A stretch of DNA of 39,256 bases from Rhodothermales bacterium (GCA_030830105.1 JAURNP010000151.1:1-39256), one strand, 5' to 3'; shown: positions 1 through 10,236, counted from the first letter of the stretch. Translations and numbers: made by a program. Notes: generated by a model from the letters alone, not told the origin.

Positions 1-2
1 GC

Positions 3-2375
3 TGGGAAGTGTTTGAAGCTGGGCTTCGTTGCTTGTAGGGGAAATCTGTTGTCAAATCGATTAGTCTCAAGGAGGGCGAGGAGCAGTTCAGGGATAAAGT
101 CAAACGAGACGTGAGCTACGGCGCGGCGGTCATTGTCATGGCCTTCGACGAGGACGGACAGGCGGAGTCCTTTGAACGCCGTACCCAGATCTGTGAGCGG
201 GCCCATCGCATACTCACAGAGGAAATTGGATTCCCCGCCGATGACATCATTTTCGATCCCAACATTTTCGCGGTTGCTACAGGGATTCCCGAGCATAACC
301 GCTATGCCATTGACTTCCTCGAAGCGACGCGCTGGATCAAGGAAAACCTGCCAGGTGCCCGCGTATCTGGTGGTGTTTCCAACCTCTCTTTCTCCTTCCG
401 GGGCAATGATCGCGTCCGCGAGGCGATGCATACCATTTTCCTGTACCACGCCATCCAGGCCGGTATGGACATGGGTATCGTCAATGCCGCGCAGATAGAG
501 GTTCTGGATGAGATTCCCGACGACCTTCGGGTGGCCGTTGAAGACGTTCTATTTGACCGCCGGCCAGACGCAACCGAGCGCCTTGTGGACCTTGCAGAGC
601 GAGTCGTCCAGAAGGAGGGAGGCGATGATGTCAAGGATGAGGCCTGGCGGGAAGGCACGGTGGAAGAGCGGCTCGGGCATGCCCTTGTCAAGGGCATCGT
701 GGACTACATCGACGCCGATACGGAAGAGGCACGGCAGCAATACAGTCGGGCGATTGAAGTGATTGAAGGGCCCTTGATGGCAGGCATGAATCGTGTCGGC
801 GACCTTTTTGGGGCCGGCAAGATGTTCTTGCCCCAGGTTGTCAAGAGCGCCCGTGTCATGAAGAAGGCCGTGGCTTGGCTGATTCCTTACATCGAAGAGG
901 AAAAAGCCGATTCGGAGGAAGCCGGGCGTCCCGCTCGTGTGCTGCTCGCGACAGTGAAAGGAGACGTTCACGATATCGGGAAAAACATCGTCGGCGTAGT
1001 CCTAGGCTGCAACAACTACGACATCGTGGACCTCGGTGTAATGGTCCCCGCCGATCAGATTCTGGATGCGGCCGAGGAGCACGAGGTGGATATCGTTGGA
1101 TTGAGCGGCCTCATCACGCCTTCCCTGGATGAGATGGTGTATGTAGCGTCCGAGATGGAGCGTCGTGGAATGACACAACCTCTATTGATCGGGGGCGCTA
1201 CGACCTCGGAGATGCATACGGCCGTGAAGATCGAGCCGGCCCGTAGTGGTCCGGTTGTGCACGTGCTCGATGCCTCACGCAGTGTCACCGTTGCCGGCCA
1301 ATTACTGACACCTGGACAGGTGGATGAATTCGTCAGTCAGACGAAAGAGCGATATGATGTAATGCGGGAGCGCCACGCGGAGAGGCACCGAAAAATCGAA
1401 TTCCTGAGCCTGGAACAGGCACGTGAGAACGCGCTCCGACTTTCATTCACGGCTCAGACAGATCCCACGCCGGCGCAAACGGGATCCTGGGTCATAGATG
1501 AAGTCGGCGTGGCAGAGCTACGTCCCTTCATCGACTGGACACCGTTTTTCCAGGCCTGGGAAATGCGTGGGAAGTACCCGGCCATTCTGGATCATCCGGA
1601 GAAAGGGGAGGAAGCATCGTCCTTGCTGGCCGATGCACAGGCGTTGCTCGACGAATTGGAAGAAAGCCGAGCGCTGATGCCGCGGGCATTCGTAGCGCTT
1701 CATCCTGCGACGCGTGAAGGAGATGATATCCAACTGGACACTCCGGGTGGACCGGTCATGCTGCATACTCTGCGACAGCAAACAAAAAAGACGCCCGGAA
1801 AACCCAATCGAGCACTGTCTGACTTTATCGCGCCGGCCTCATCCGGTGTTCAGAGCCATCTGGGCATTTTCGCCGTTTCAGCAGGAGATGGGCTGGCGCC
1901 CCTGGTAGCTGCTGCCGAAGCAGATCACGACGACTACCGCGCCATCCTGCTTAAAGCCATCGCCGACCGACTGGCTGAGGCATTCGCAGAAAAAGTCCAT
2001 CAGGACGTGCGGCGCGGATACTGGGGGTACGAGAAAGGAGATCCTCATTCGAGCGAAGATCTCATAGCCGAGGTGTACCGTGGCATTCGTCCGGCTCCGG
2101 GATATCCTGCGCAACCTGACCATACAGAAAAAGAGATCCTTTGGGACTGCTTCGGTATCGAAGAAAAAACCGGGGTCAGTCTTACCGAACATCTGGCGAT
2201 GAAACCGGCCGCCTCTGTTTGCGGATTGATTTTCAGTCATCCGGCCTCGGAATATTTCAACTTGGGTCAGTTGGCGGCTGATCAGGTTGCTGACTATGCG
2301 GAACGTAAGGGAAGAAGCGTAGCAGACATGGAACGCTGGTTGCAGTCACGTCTCGGCTACGAACCAGCCAATTGA
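3..2375 (+). pseudogene. metH: Cobalamin-dependent methionine synthase MetH, 5'-truncated by the window edge; frame interrupted by TAG at 36-38; long ORF resumes to 2375
   Basis: Frame 3 reads [28 protein letters not shown]...[18 protein letters not shown]. Downstream are [25 protein letters not shown], the B12-binding [17 protein letters not shown] and the activation-domain [17 protein letters not shown], all typical of MetH. The stop may be an error or a real mutation. Confidence 0.9.
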
Positions 2376-2518
2376 GCTCAAACGGGTTGCAACAGGTACT
2401 TCAGGGCACTTGAGTCACATCAATCTTGTCCTTTCTTCGCAACCGCCGTGTGATGGAATGCTACTCGCTGCCTATCTTCGGCTCGTTCCGATCAGACATT
2501 CCAACCCAGACAGGACCT

Positions 2519-3109
2519 ATGGATTCGATTCTCGGCTTGCGCACCACCCGCGTTTCCACGCTTGATGATCTGCGAAGCGGTTCGGCCTCGGCCGGCATTC
2601 AAGTGGCCGGCATTGTCGGCTTTGCGCTATTGACGGCGCTTGGTGCCCAATTCCGTCTGTATCTGTGGGAGGTTCCCTTCACGCTCCAGACGTTTGCCGT
2701 CTATGGAAGCGGCCTTTATCTGGGATGGCGTAATGGACTGCTCGCCCAGGGACTGTATCTGATCCTTGGCCTGTTCCTTCCGGTGTACGCAGGAGACAGC
2801 TTCGGTCCGGCCTACCTGTTCGGAGCTGTTTCTGCCGGATACCTGCTGGCATATCCGCTTTCGGCAGCACTCGTCGGGTTCATTTCCAAACGGTTCAACG
2901 GCCTCACTGGAAGCGTGGTATCGATGATTGCTGGATCGCTCGTACTCTTCACCTTGGGTGTCACCTGGCTACACTATGCCGCCGATCACGTCACATGGTT
3001 CGAGTCCATTGACAAAGGCTGGCTGCGATTTGCGCCGGTCGATCTGGCCAAGATTCTGGCCGTAGCCCTTCTCTATCAGGGAAGCCGCTCGCTGTTCGGC
3101 AAGAAATAG
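2519..3109 (+). CDS. bioY: Biotin transporter BioY (substrate-specific S component); ORF can extend to 2426 but ATG 2519 is a likelier start
   Basis: Hydrophobic protein with WEVPFTLQTFAVYGSGLYLGWRNGLLAQGLYLILGLFLPVYAG and GYLLAYPLSAALVG, typical of BioY. Confidence 0.85.
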   Translation: MDSILGLRTTRVSTLDDLRSGSASAGIQVAGIVGFALLTALGAQFRLYLWEVPFTLQTFAVYGSGLYLGWRNGLLAQGLYLILGLFLPVYAGDSFGPAYLFGAVSAGYLLAYPLSAALVGFISKRFNGLTGSVVSMIAGSLVLFTLGVTWLHYAADHVTWFESIDKGWLRFAPVDLAKILAVALLYQGSRSLFGKK

Positions 3110-3137
3110 CCGCATTACGAGCCGCGTCTGATTCGCG

Positions 3138-3920
3138 ATGCTCACTCCAATAAAACGCCTCGGGCAGAATTTCCTGCAGGATCCCAATACGATCCGCAGG
3201 ATTGTGGATGCGCTGGACGCAGGTCCTGAAGACGCGGTCGTTGAGATTGGGCCAGGCACAGGAGCTCTGACAGGACTGTTGTCCAATAAGTATTCCCGCT
3301 TCGCGGCCATCGAAATAGACGACCGGGCCGCCGATCTCCTGGAACGGGATTTACCCGAAGCCCGCATCATAAGACAGGACATCCTGCAAACTGACTGGTC
3401 CTCATTGGCTGGAGAGATAGGTGCTGATCGCCTGCATGTGATCGGGAATCTTCCGTACTACATCACTTCCCAAATCCTGTTTTCCCTCCTGGACGCCGCT
3501 CCGCTCATCGAAGAGGCGGTAATTATGATGCAGTATGAGGTGGCTGAGCGTTTGGTAGCCCAGCCGCGGACCAAATCCTACGGCATCTTGTCGGTTGCTT
3601 TGCAACTTGCATGCGATGTCCGGATCCTGTTTCCGGTGTCGCGAAACGTGTTCTACCCCAAACCGGATGTTCGAAGCGCCATGGTTCATTTGCGCTTTCC
3701 GCAAGAGCCCCCGCATTCAGCTGGAGATCCAGCGTTTTTGCGTACGCTTATCCGAACAGCGTTCAATCAACGGCGCAAGACGCTGCGCAATAGCCTCTCC
3801 CGGATACTCACGGAAAATATGCCTCCGCTTCCAGAGGATTTGTCCGGCGCGCGAGCGGAAGAATTGACGCCGGACGATTTTGTCCGACTCGCAGACTATC
3901 TTCTCGGACGTTCTGCCTGA
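3138..3920 (+). CDS. rsmA: 16S rRNA (adenine1518/1519-N6)-dimethyltransferase RsmA/KsgA
   Basis: LGQNFLQDPNTIRRIV, VEIGPGTGALTGLL, NLPYYITSQILF and FNQRRKTLRNSL motifs. Confidence 0.95.
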   Translation: MLTPIKRLGQNFLQDPNTIRRIVDALDAGPEDAVVEIGPGTGALTGLLSNKYSRFAAIEIDDRAADLLERDLPEARIIRQDILQTDWSSLAGEIGADRLHVIGNLPYYITSQILFSLLDAAPLIEEAVIMMQYEVAERLVAQPRTKSYGILSVALQLACDVRILFPVSRNVFYPKPDVRSAMVHLRFPQEPPHSAGDPAFLRTLIRTAFNQRRKTLRNSLSRILTENMPPLPEDLSGARAEELTPDDFVRLADYLLGRSA

Positions 3921-4034
3921 GTGCGAAACTGCTCGATAGTCCGCAGGATACACCGTTGACCGATCTTCGGATCGAAACCTCCAGGCCCGGAGCCCGACCG
4001 CACCTTACTCGGTAGAATCTGATTCACCTCTTGC

Positions 4035-5447
4035 ATGGAACCCATTCTTTCCGATAACGCCATTGACACGTCACGCCCGGCAGGTGTGATTGATGTCGAT
4101 TCTGCTCTGGTTTCCGATATCTCGACCTTGATCGAGTCCGGTCAGCAGGCAATGGTGATGAATATCATAGCGGACCTACACCCGGCTGATCTCGCGATCA
4201 TCGTATCGCATATCAACAAGGATCTGGCGCGTCAGGTGCTGCACTGGTTGCCGGTTGAAACGGCGGCCGAAGTGCTGGCCGAACTGGATGACGATTACCG
4301 CGCGGATCTGGCAGACGCCATTCCCAATGAGCGCCTGACGGCCATGATCGATGAGCTGGACACGGATGACGCCGTGGACGTGCTCGCCGACCTTCCACAG
4401 GAGCTGGCTCACCAGATCATCCCTGAGCTGGAAGATGCCGAAGATGTCAAAGAGCTCCTGGCCTACGACGAGGATTCGGCCGGGGGGCTCATGGCCACCG
4501 AGTTCGTGTCCGTACTGCGCAAGCAAACGGTAGCGCAGGCGACCGAAGTGGTCCGGACTCACGCCGATGAAATCAGAGATATCTTCGCCCTCTTCGTAGT
4601 GGACAATGATGATCGTCTTGTCGGCATTGTGACCATGAAGCGGCTTCTGCTCTCGCCCGCGCATGCGATCATCTCCGACATCATGAAGGAGGAGATCGTC
4701 TCGGTGCCCACCTCCATGGACCAGGAGGAAGTCGCGCGTCTCATGGAACGCTACGACCTCGTGACTATGCCTGTCGTGGATGAGGTTGGCTGCATGGTGG
4801 GTCGGATTACGGTTGACGATATCGTCGACGTCATCCGTGATGAGGCCGAAGAAGACATCCAGCGCATGTCAGGTGTGGCGGGTGGAGAAGAGGCAACAGA
4901 CACTGTTCTGCGCATCACACGCGGCCGCCTTCCGTGGCTGCTGGTTGGATTGGCAGGAGCTTCCCTTGCTGCTCTGGTCATCATTTCCTTTGAGGAGTCC
5001 TTGGCGGCCGCGTCCATCCTGGCCGGCTTCATTCCCATCGTCATGGCTACGGCTGGAAATGCGGGGATTCAGAGTTCGGCCATTGCCGTGCAGGGCCTGG
5101 CAAGTGGGGACGTGTGGGCGTCTGATATCAAGCGTCGGCTGGGCAAGGAGTTTTCGGTGGCCATGCTCAATGGCCTCGCGACGTCCCTGGTGCTGGGAGT
5201 GGCCATCATCATCCTGGGTGGAGTATTTGCTGAACGACTTGGCGACCCGGTGAAACTGGCCTACACGTCGTCCCTGGCTCTGCTTCTGGTCATCGTGATC
5301 GCCACCACCATCGGTGCCATGACTCCCTTGCTTCTGGACAAAATGAACATAGATCCGGCTATTGCCACGGGCCCGTTCATCACGACCAGTAATGATATCC
5401 TGGGGATCCTGGTGTTCTTCCTGCTGGCAGACTGGCTGTATCTCTAA
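4035..5447 (+). CDS. mgtE: Magnesium transporter MgtE
   Basis: N-domain repeats (LHPADLAIIV, DLPQELAHQII), CBS pair and a C-terminal membrane domain with GNAGIQSSAIAVQGLASGD. Confidence 0.95.
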   Translation: MEPILSDNAIDTSRPAGVIDVDSALVSDISTLIESGQQAMVMNIIADLHPADLAIIVSHINKDLARQVLHWLPVETAAEVLAELDDDYRADLADAIPNERLTAMIDELDTDDAVDVLADLPQELAHQIIPELEDAEDVKELLAYDEDSAGGLMATEFVSVLRKQTVAQATEVVRTHADEIRDIFALFVVDNDDRLVGIVTMKRLLLSPAHAIISDIMKEEIVSVPTSMDQEEVARLMERYDLVTMPVVDEVGCMVGRITVDDIVDVIRDEAEEDIQRMSGVAGGEEATDTVLRITRGRLPWLLVGLAGASLAALVIISFEESLAAASILAGFIPIVMATAGNAGIQSSAIAVQGLASGDVWASDIKRRLGKEFSVAMLNGLATSLVLGVAIIILGGVFAERLGDPVKLAYTSSLALLLVIVIATTIGAMTPLLLDKMNIDPAIATGPFITTSNDILGILVFFLLADWLYL

Positions 5448-5502
5448 CCCTGCTCTCTCCAGCCTGGGGCCATAGCAGCTGTCCCTGAGCTCGCCCCTGG
5501 TT

Positions 5503-5925
5503 TTAGTTGCTGAGAGCCGTCGTTTCTACCGACATGCCTTCCGGAACCTGATTCAGACCGCTCGCATCGTTGTACTTCGATGGGCACTTGACCAGGATAT
5601 TCTCGGCGACGAAATGGTCTCCCTCGGCGTATCCATCAATCACCACTTTTTCGGCATCTTCGAAATTGGCCGGTTTGGGATTGTTGTACCGCACCATGCG
5701 CACATTGCCTTCCTCGTCTTCCATGCGGAATGAGAAGACGTTGCTGGTTGCATCGTATCGGAACTGGTCTGCATCAACCCACATGCCCACGACATGCGCC
5801 TTGTTGCCCGAGGCCTCTGCCTCGGCGAAGTTCATATAGCCACCTACCTGCTGCCCAAAATTGAGGAACAGCATGGAGGTGAAAGACACGATAAGTACGA
5901 GGCCAACGATTGTTTTGGGTCGCAT
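5503..5925 (-). CDS. ccmE: Cytochrome c maturation protein CcmE-like heme chaperone
   Basis: N-terminal TM anchor plus OB-fold-like sequence (AHVVGMWVDADQFRYDATSNVFSFRMEDEEGNVRMVRYNNPKPANFEDAEKVVIDGYAEGDHFVAENILVKCPSKY) and position next to ccmC/ccmB. Confidence 0.75.
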   Translation of the reverse strand: MRPKTIVGLVLIVSFTSMLFLNFGQQVGGYMNFAEAEASGNKAHVVGMWVDADQFRYDATSNVFSFRMEDEEGNVRMVRYNNPKPANFEDAEKVVIDGYAEGDHFVAENILVKCPSKYNDASGLNQVPEGMSVETTALSN

Positions 5926-6098
5926 GTCTTCGAACGGGATACCGATGGGTTGGAGATTGGGGGCGCGCCGTCGATTATCACGCAGGCTGATCTCGAAATA
6001 TCTCTGGCAGCGCGCTGAAGCAAGATTCTACGTGCAATGTCGGGATTAATGTTGCCACGATTTTTCAGGGAAACCCGCAGGAAACCCCGATTGGTGTG

Positions 6099-6374
6099 TC
6101 ACAGACCGTCATCAAAAGAAGTACCCTGCTCTTCCATCGTTCGTTCCACGGATTTAAGCCGGGCATCGTTTCTCAACAGGAGGATCACAATTCCAAACCA
6201 GATGATGAGAACAACGGCCAGGACGACATACAGCTTATCGTTTGAGAGCATGACCTGCTCCAGGCCGGAAAGGGTCTGGGTAGGGACGTCGCTGCCAGCC
6301 CATACACTGTCGTAGGCCGTTGACTGCTGGGCCTGATCCTGGGCGTCCTGGATAAAGGTTGTAGAAAGGGCCAT
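6099..6374 (-). CDS. Small single-TM CcmD-like protein
   Basis: 91 aa with one TM segment (KLYVVLAVVLIIWFGIVILLLRNDARL). Its start abuts the ccmC stop at 6374. Confidence 0.55.
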   Translation of the reverse strand: MALSTTFIQDAQDQAQQSTAYDSVWAGSDVPTQTLSGLEQVMLSNDKLYVVLAVVLIIWFGIVILLLRNDARLKSVERTMEEQGTSFDDGL

Positions 6375-7066
6375 TACAGTTCGGGGTCGTGGGAAACGCG
6401 GTTCTTGAGAAGGGCCGTCCGGACTCGCTGTGTGTACATGATCCAGAAGAGGCCAATGAAGCCGATTATGGCCGGATAGAAGATCAGGCGCATGATCGGA
6501 TGGGTGATTTCGCTGAATGCCGGGTTGCCTTCGGCGCCGGGATGCAGACTTTCCATCTGACGAGGTATCACATATAGCAGGAATGGCGTCGTCGTGGCGG
6601 CAAAAAGATTGTAGACGGCGGCAATACGGGCTCGTTTGTTCGGATCATCCAAAGCTCCACGCAGCACGAAATACGCTCCGTAAATGAGCAACTGCAAGGA
6701 GACCATCGATTGCCGGGGGTCGAAATTCCACCAGACATCCGTCCCGACATACCAGGTGAACTTGGACCAAATGATGCCTGTCAACAGGCCCAGGATGCCG
6801 AAAAAGGCACCGACGCGCGCTGCTTGCAGCGCGCGGATGTCGCGTACGATGTCGCCCGATCGAAGGACCTGAAACGAATGATAGGCCGATACAAAGACGG
6901 CTGCCATCAAGGTGAACCACATCGGCACGTGGAAATACAGGTTGCGCGCCGTGTGCTCGAGGATGTTGATTTTAGGGATGTTCAGTAGGAAGGCTGCGAA
7001 CAGCACCACCGTCATCCAAACAAGGATGGTGTTCCGGACGAGGGTGTACCGACGGAGATTGATCAC
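6374..7066 (-). CDS. ccmC: Heme exporter/cytochrome c biogenesis protein CcmC (CcsA-like)
   Basis: Multi-TM protein with NLYFHVPMWFTL and WSKFTWYVGTDVWWNFDPRQSMVSLQLLIY, the WxWD-like region of CcmC-type proteins. Confidence 0.85.
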   Translation of the reverse strand: MINLRRYTLVRNTILVWMTVVLFAAFLLNIPKINILEHTARNLYFHVPMWFTLMAAVFVSAYHSFQVLRSGDIVRDIRALQAARVGAFFGILGLLTGIIWSKFTWYVGTDVWWNFDPRQSMVSLQLLIYGAYFVLRGALDDPNKRARIAAVYNLFAATTTPFLLYVIPRQMESLHPGAEGNPAFSEITHPIMRLIFYPAIIGFIGLFWIMYTQRVRTALLKNRVSHDPEL

Positions 7067-7219
7067 GATCAGCTGGGATTGTGCGGACGCGGATTTAATA
7101 GGGGCGCCATCAAAGATGTCGAAGCGCTCTGGATACCGAAATACTCAGGATCCCAAAACAATAACACTGGGTCCTTCCACGCCCCTTGCCAAGCTTCGTT
7201 TCCAATGCGAATCCAAGCA

Positions 7220-7891
7220 TCAGTCCTGCCATACATAGTCGAAAAGCAGGACCGCTGCCGTAATGACAACGCCGCTGAACAATATGATGGTTTGCAGGTC
7301 TCCCATGGCTCCGCTGACTCCAAGGCCTCCTGATAGAGCGGCCCGCGAAGCACGCACTACGGACAGCAGCAGAGGGATCAGCAACGGGAACAGCAGGGCG
7401 GGAAGAAGCGGTCCCTTGTTGGAGGCTCGCGCGATGATCGCTGCCAGCAAGGTGGTAGCCCCTGCCAGTCCCACAGATCCAAGCAGGAGGGAAGCGATAA
7501 GCAATCCCCAATTCTCGATCACCATATTGAGCAGCAATGCGAACACGACAAGAGCCACTATGTCGACGGCGAGTAGCAGCAGGAAGTTGAATATCAGTTT
7601 GCCGGCGAAAACCTGGCTACCCGGGACATTCAGCTGCAGCAGTAGAACCGTTCCACGTTCTTCCTCGGCTACGAAGCTGCGACCAAGGCCAATGGAGGCG
7701 GAAAAAAGGATGACGATCCAGAGCAGCGCGGATTGCATCCGCTCGCTGACGGATTCTTGACCGATGGCGAATGCAATCAAGAGAAGGGAAGACAGGACGA
7801 ACATCAGGAGCATGTTCAGCGCATACCGGTTGCGCATCTCCAGTTTCAGGTCCTTCTGTAGGACTGCCCAGCTACCTTGAATCCAGTTCAT
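7220..7891 (-). CDS. ccmB: Heme exporter permease CcmB (ORF extends to 7939; ATG at 7891 preferred)
   Basis: LQKDLKLEMRNRYALNMLLMFVLSSLLL, FVAEEERGTVLLLQL, LLPALLFPLLIPLLLSVVRA; CcmB-like. Confidence 0.85.
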   Translation of the reverse strand: MNWIQGSWAVLQKDLKLEMRNRYALNMLLMFVLSSLLLIAFAIGQESVSERMQSALLWIVILFSASIGLGRSFVAEEERGTVLLLQLNVPGSQVFAGKLIFNFLLLLAVDIVALVVFALLLNMVIENWGLLIASLLLGSVGLAGATTLLAAIIARASNKGPLLPALLFPLLIPLLLSVVRASRAALSGGLGVSGAMGDLQTIILFSGVVITAAVLLFDYVWQD

Positions 7892-7925
7892 GTCGCGAAG
7901 ATACAGTCTCTTGGTCGGGAAACGC

Positions 7926-8900
7926 TCAAAATTCGCCAACGAAGGCTATCTCGGGCTCAAGCCGATACCCAGTGTCCCGCTCCACGGTCTTTACTACCAG
8001 GTCGATCATGGCCCGTACGTCAGCGGCCGTCCCGCCACCGCGATTGATCATGATGTTGGCGTGGCGTTGAGTGATTTCAATGCCGCCGATCCGCGTGCCC
8101 TTCATGCCACACTGATCGATCAGTCGTCCCGCACCGATGCCTTCGATCTTCTTGAATATCGAGCCGGCGCTTGGCTCCGAATCGAGTGGGGGATGCCGCT
8201 CAGATCGCCAGGCCAGGTTTTCCCGGATAATGCGACGCATGTAGTCCGTCGATTCTCTGGTTAGCTTGAATCGAGCGCTGAGTACGATGTCGCCTGAATG
8301 ATGCAGGATGGATTGATCGTAGCCAAAATTGAAGTAGTCGCGATTCTGGTCTGAAATAGAGCCGTCTGGGTGGATCAGTCGTGCGTCCAACACTACCTCG
8401 TCTATGAACATGGTTCGTTCACGTGCCGGAGCGGGGGACAGGAAGTGCAGATTCTGCCATAATGCGCCGCCTACGGTGGAAGGGATACCGGCGTAATGTT
8501 CGATTCCGGAATAACCACGAGCTACGGCATACTCGATAAGATCTGGCCAAACGATAGCGCCGCTTTCAGCCGTCAGAATGCCATCCTCGGAAATATCCAT
8601 CCCGTTTGCAGCATTGCGGATGACGAGTCCTCGGAAGCCCTTGTCACCGACCAGGATATTGGCTCCCAGTCCAAGTACGAAGTGCGAAAGGTTGTTTTTT
8701 CGGGCGAACAGTAACGCTGAGGCGAGTTCGTCTGCCGAGCGGGCTTCGAAGAACGCATCCGCGGGCCCACCGATCTGAAAGGTGGTATAAGGTGCCAGAT
8801 CATGATTGCGTTCAATCCGCCCTTCTCCCATCGCTGATTCGAGAGTAGCGATTTGATTCGGTTGAAGAGTTTGGTCGGGTGAACTGCTCGGTTGGCTCAT
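7926..8900 (-). CDS. murB: UDP-N-acetylenolpyruvoylglucosamine reductase MurB (ORF extends to 9167; ATG at 8900 preferred)
   Basis: NHDLAPYTTFQIGGPADAFFEA, VLGLGANILVGDKGFRGLVI, YAGIPSTVGGALWQN, PSAGSIFKK, HANIMINRGGGTAADV. Confidence 0.92.
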   Translation of the reverse strand: MSQPSSSPDQTLQPNQIATLESAMGEGRIERNHDLAPYTTFQIGGPADAFFEARSADELASALLFARKNNLSHFVLGLGANILVGDKGFRGLVIRNAANGMDISEDGILTAESGAIVWPDLIEYAVARGYSGIEHYAGIPSTVGGALWQNLHFLSPAPARERTMFIDEVVLDARLIHPDGSISDQNRDYFNFGYDQSILHHSGDIVLSARFKLTRESTDYMRRIIRENLAWRSERHPPLDSEPSAGSIFKKIEGIGAGRLIDQCGMKGTRIGGIEITQRHANIMINRGGGTAADVRAMIDLVVKTVERDTGYRLEPEIAFVGEF

Positions 8901-9030
8901 TCGGATCAAGAATGCGTATTCATCGGGTATTCCGGCTGTTTCAGGGTGGGTCCCGCAACACCGAACCCTACTCCCCGTTGCAGGAAGATACCCCACATTT
9001 TCTACTCCTACGGAAGAGCATTCAAAGAAC

Positions 9031-9867
9031 ATGGCGCAACAACAATATCCCAACTTGTCCCAAGCAGCCTTACGCCTTCTTGGCGGGGCTTTTGTATTCA
9101 TCCTGGTGGCTTCCCTTGCGGGTGGCTGCATGACCACGAGCATCGGATCCGGTGAGGGCGCCGTCAAGTACAGCGTATTTGGCGGGACAGACCTCGAGAA
9201 ACGCTACGGTGAAGGATTGCAGATCCATGCACCTTGGGTCAATCTGATTCGATACGACGTCCGGGTGCAGGAGCAGATGGAAGACATCGATGCACTGTCC
9301 TCAAATGGACTGTCCATCGGAATGGATGCCTCCATTCGCTGGCGCCCGGAGGCCGGTGCACTTCCTTCGTTGCATGTGACCTACGGTGAAGATTATTACC
9401 GAAAGCTCGTTCAGCCCGAACTCAGAAGCGCCGTACGCGAAATCGTTGGACAGTTCACGCCAGAGGAGCTTTACTCTTCTCGCAGAACAGAGCTGCAGGA
9501 AAGAATCTTCCAGCAGGTTCGAGATGCCGTTTCCGGAGAGAACGTGACCGTGGATGCCATCTTGATACGTGACATTTCACTGCCTGAGCAGATTCGTGGT
9601 GCCATTGAGAACAAGCTGAAAGAAGAGCAGGAAGCAGAGCGCTACCAGTTCACCATTGAAAAGGAACGTCTGGAAGCACAGCGAAAGGAGATTGAAGCTA
9701 CCGGCCAGGCCGAATATCAGCGCATCATCACCCAGAGTCTGTCAAATCAGTTCCTGCGTTTCAAAGGCATTGAAGCCACGCAGAATCTGGCGAACTCGCC
9801 GAACTCCAAAACCGTGGTTATAGGTAGCGGCAGTGATGGCCTGCCTCTGATCCTCGGCAACCAGTAG
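9031..9867 (+). CDS. SPFH/Band 7 (prohibitin-like) membrane-anchored protein
   Basis: N-terminal TM followed by a prohibitin-like core (RYDVRVQEQMEDIDALSSNGLSIGMDASIRWRP, LRSAVREIVGQFTPEELYSSRRTELQERI, AEYQRIITQSLSNQFLRFKGIEATQ). Confidence 0.8.
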   Translation: MAQQQYPNLSQAALRLLGGAFVFILVASLAGGCMTTSIGSGEGAVKYSVFGGTDLEKRYGEGLQIHAPWVNLIRYDVRVQEQMEDIDALSSNGLSIGMDASIRWRPEAGALPSLHVTYGEDYYRKLVQPELRSAVREIVGQFTPEELYSSRRTELQERIFQQVRDAVSGENVTVDAILIRDISLPEQIRGAIENKLKEEQEAERYQFTIEKERLEAQRKEIEATGQAEYQRIITQSLSNQFLRFKGIEATQNLANSPNSKTVVIGSGSDGLPLILGNQ

Positions 9868-9868
9868 C

Positions 9869-10207
9869 ATGAGCGAGCGGGAAGCGTCCGATTTTTTCGA
9901 ACGGGTCTGGGGAGTGGTTGCTGACATCCCGCTCGGGCGTGTTACCACGTATGGCCATATCGCCGCTTATTTGGGCTCAAAGCGCGCAGCGCGCACCGTA
10001 GGGTGGGCGCTGCGCGCAGCAGCCCAGAGTGGCTTGCCGTGTCACCGCGTTGTCAATCGATACGGCGGGTTGAGTGGACATGCAGCCTTCGGTGGTCCAC
10101 ACGTGATGGAAGATCTACTGCGTAGCGAAGGGGTCACTTTCGTGGAAGGGGACGACGAAGTCCCGTGCGTGGATATCAACCAGCACTTATGGGTGCCGGG
10201 GCACTGA
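9869..10207 (+). CDS. Small MGMT-family (Ogt/ATL-like) protein
   Basis: 112 aa covering only the DNA-binding/active-site domain: FFERVWGVVADIPLGRVTTYGHIA, GWALRA, LPCHRVVNRYGGLSG. Confidence 0.85.
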   Translation: MSEREASDFFERVWGVVADIPLGRVTTYGHIAAYLGSKRAARTVGWALRAAAQSGLPCHRVVNRYGGLSGHAAFGGPHVMEDLLRSEGVTFVEGDDEVPCVDINQHLWVPGH

Positions 10208-10208
10208 T

Positions 10209-10236
10209 CTGCCTGTGGCAGGAAAAGCCGCTTTTC
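10209..10236. terminator. Two adjacent hairpins between convergent genes
   Basis: CTGCC-TGT-GGCAG (10209-10221) followed directly by GAAAAG-CCG-CTTTTC (10222-10236), between the MGMT stop and the aroA stop. Confidence 0.5.

Noticed and set aside
3921-4034. Possible Mg-sensing (M-box) leader upstream of mgtE
   Set aside because: Only a small CGATC-TTCG-GATCG hairpin (3961-3974) is visible; the gap is short and no M-box core was recognised.
9869-10207. Small MGMT-like protein as a novel truncated DNA-repair enzyme
   Set aside because: Short MGMT-family proteins with a PCHR motif are common in bacteria, so it is not evidently truncated or novel.
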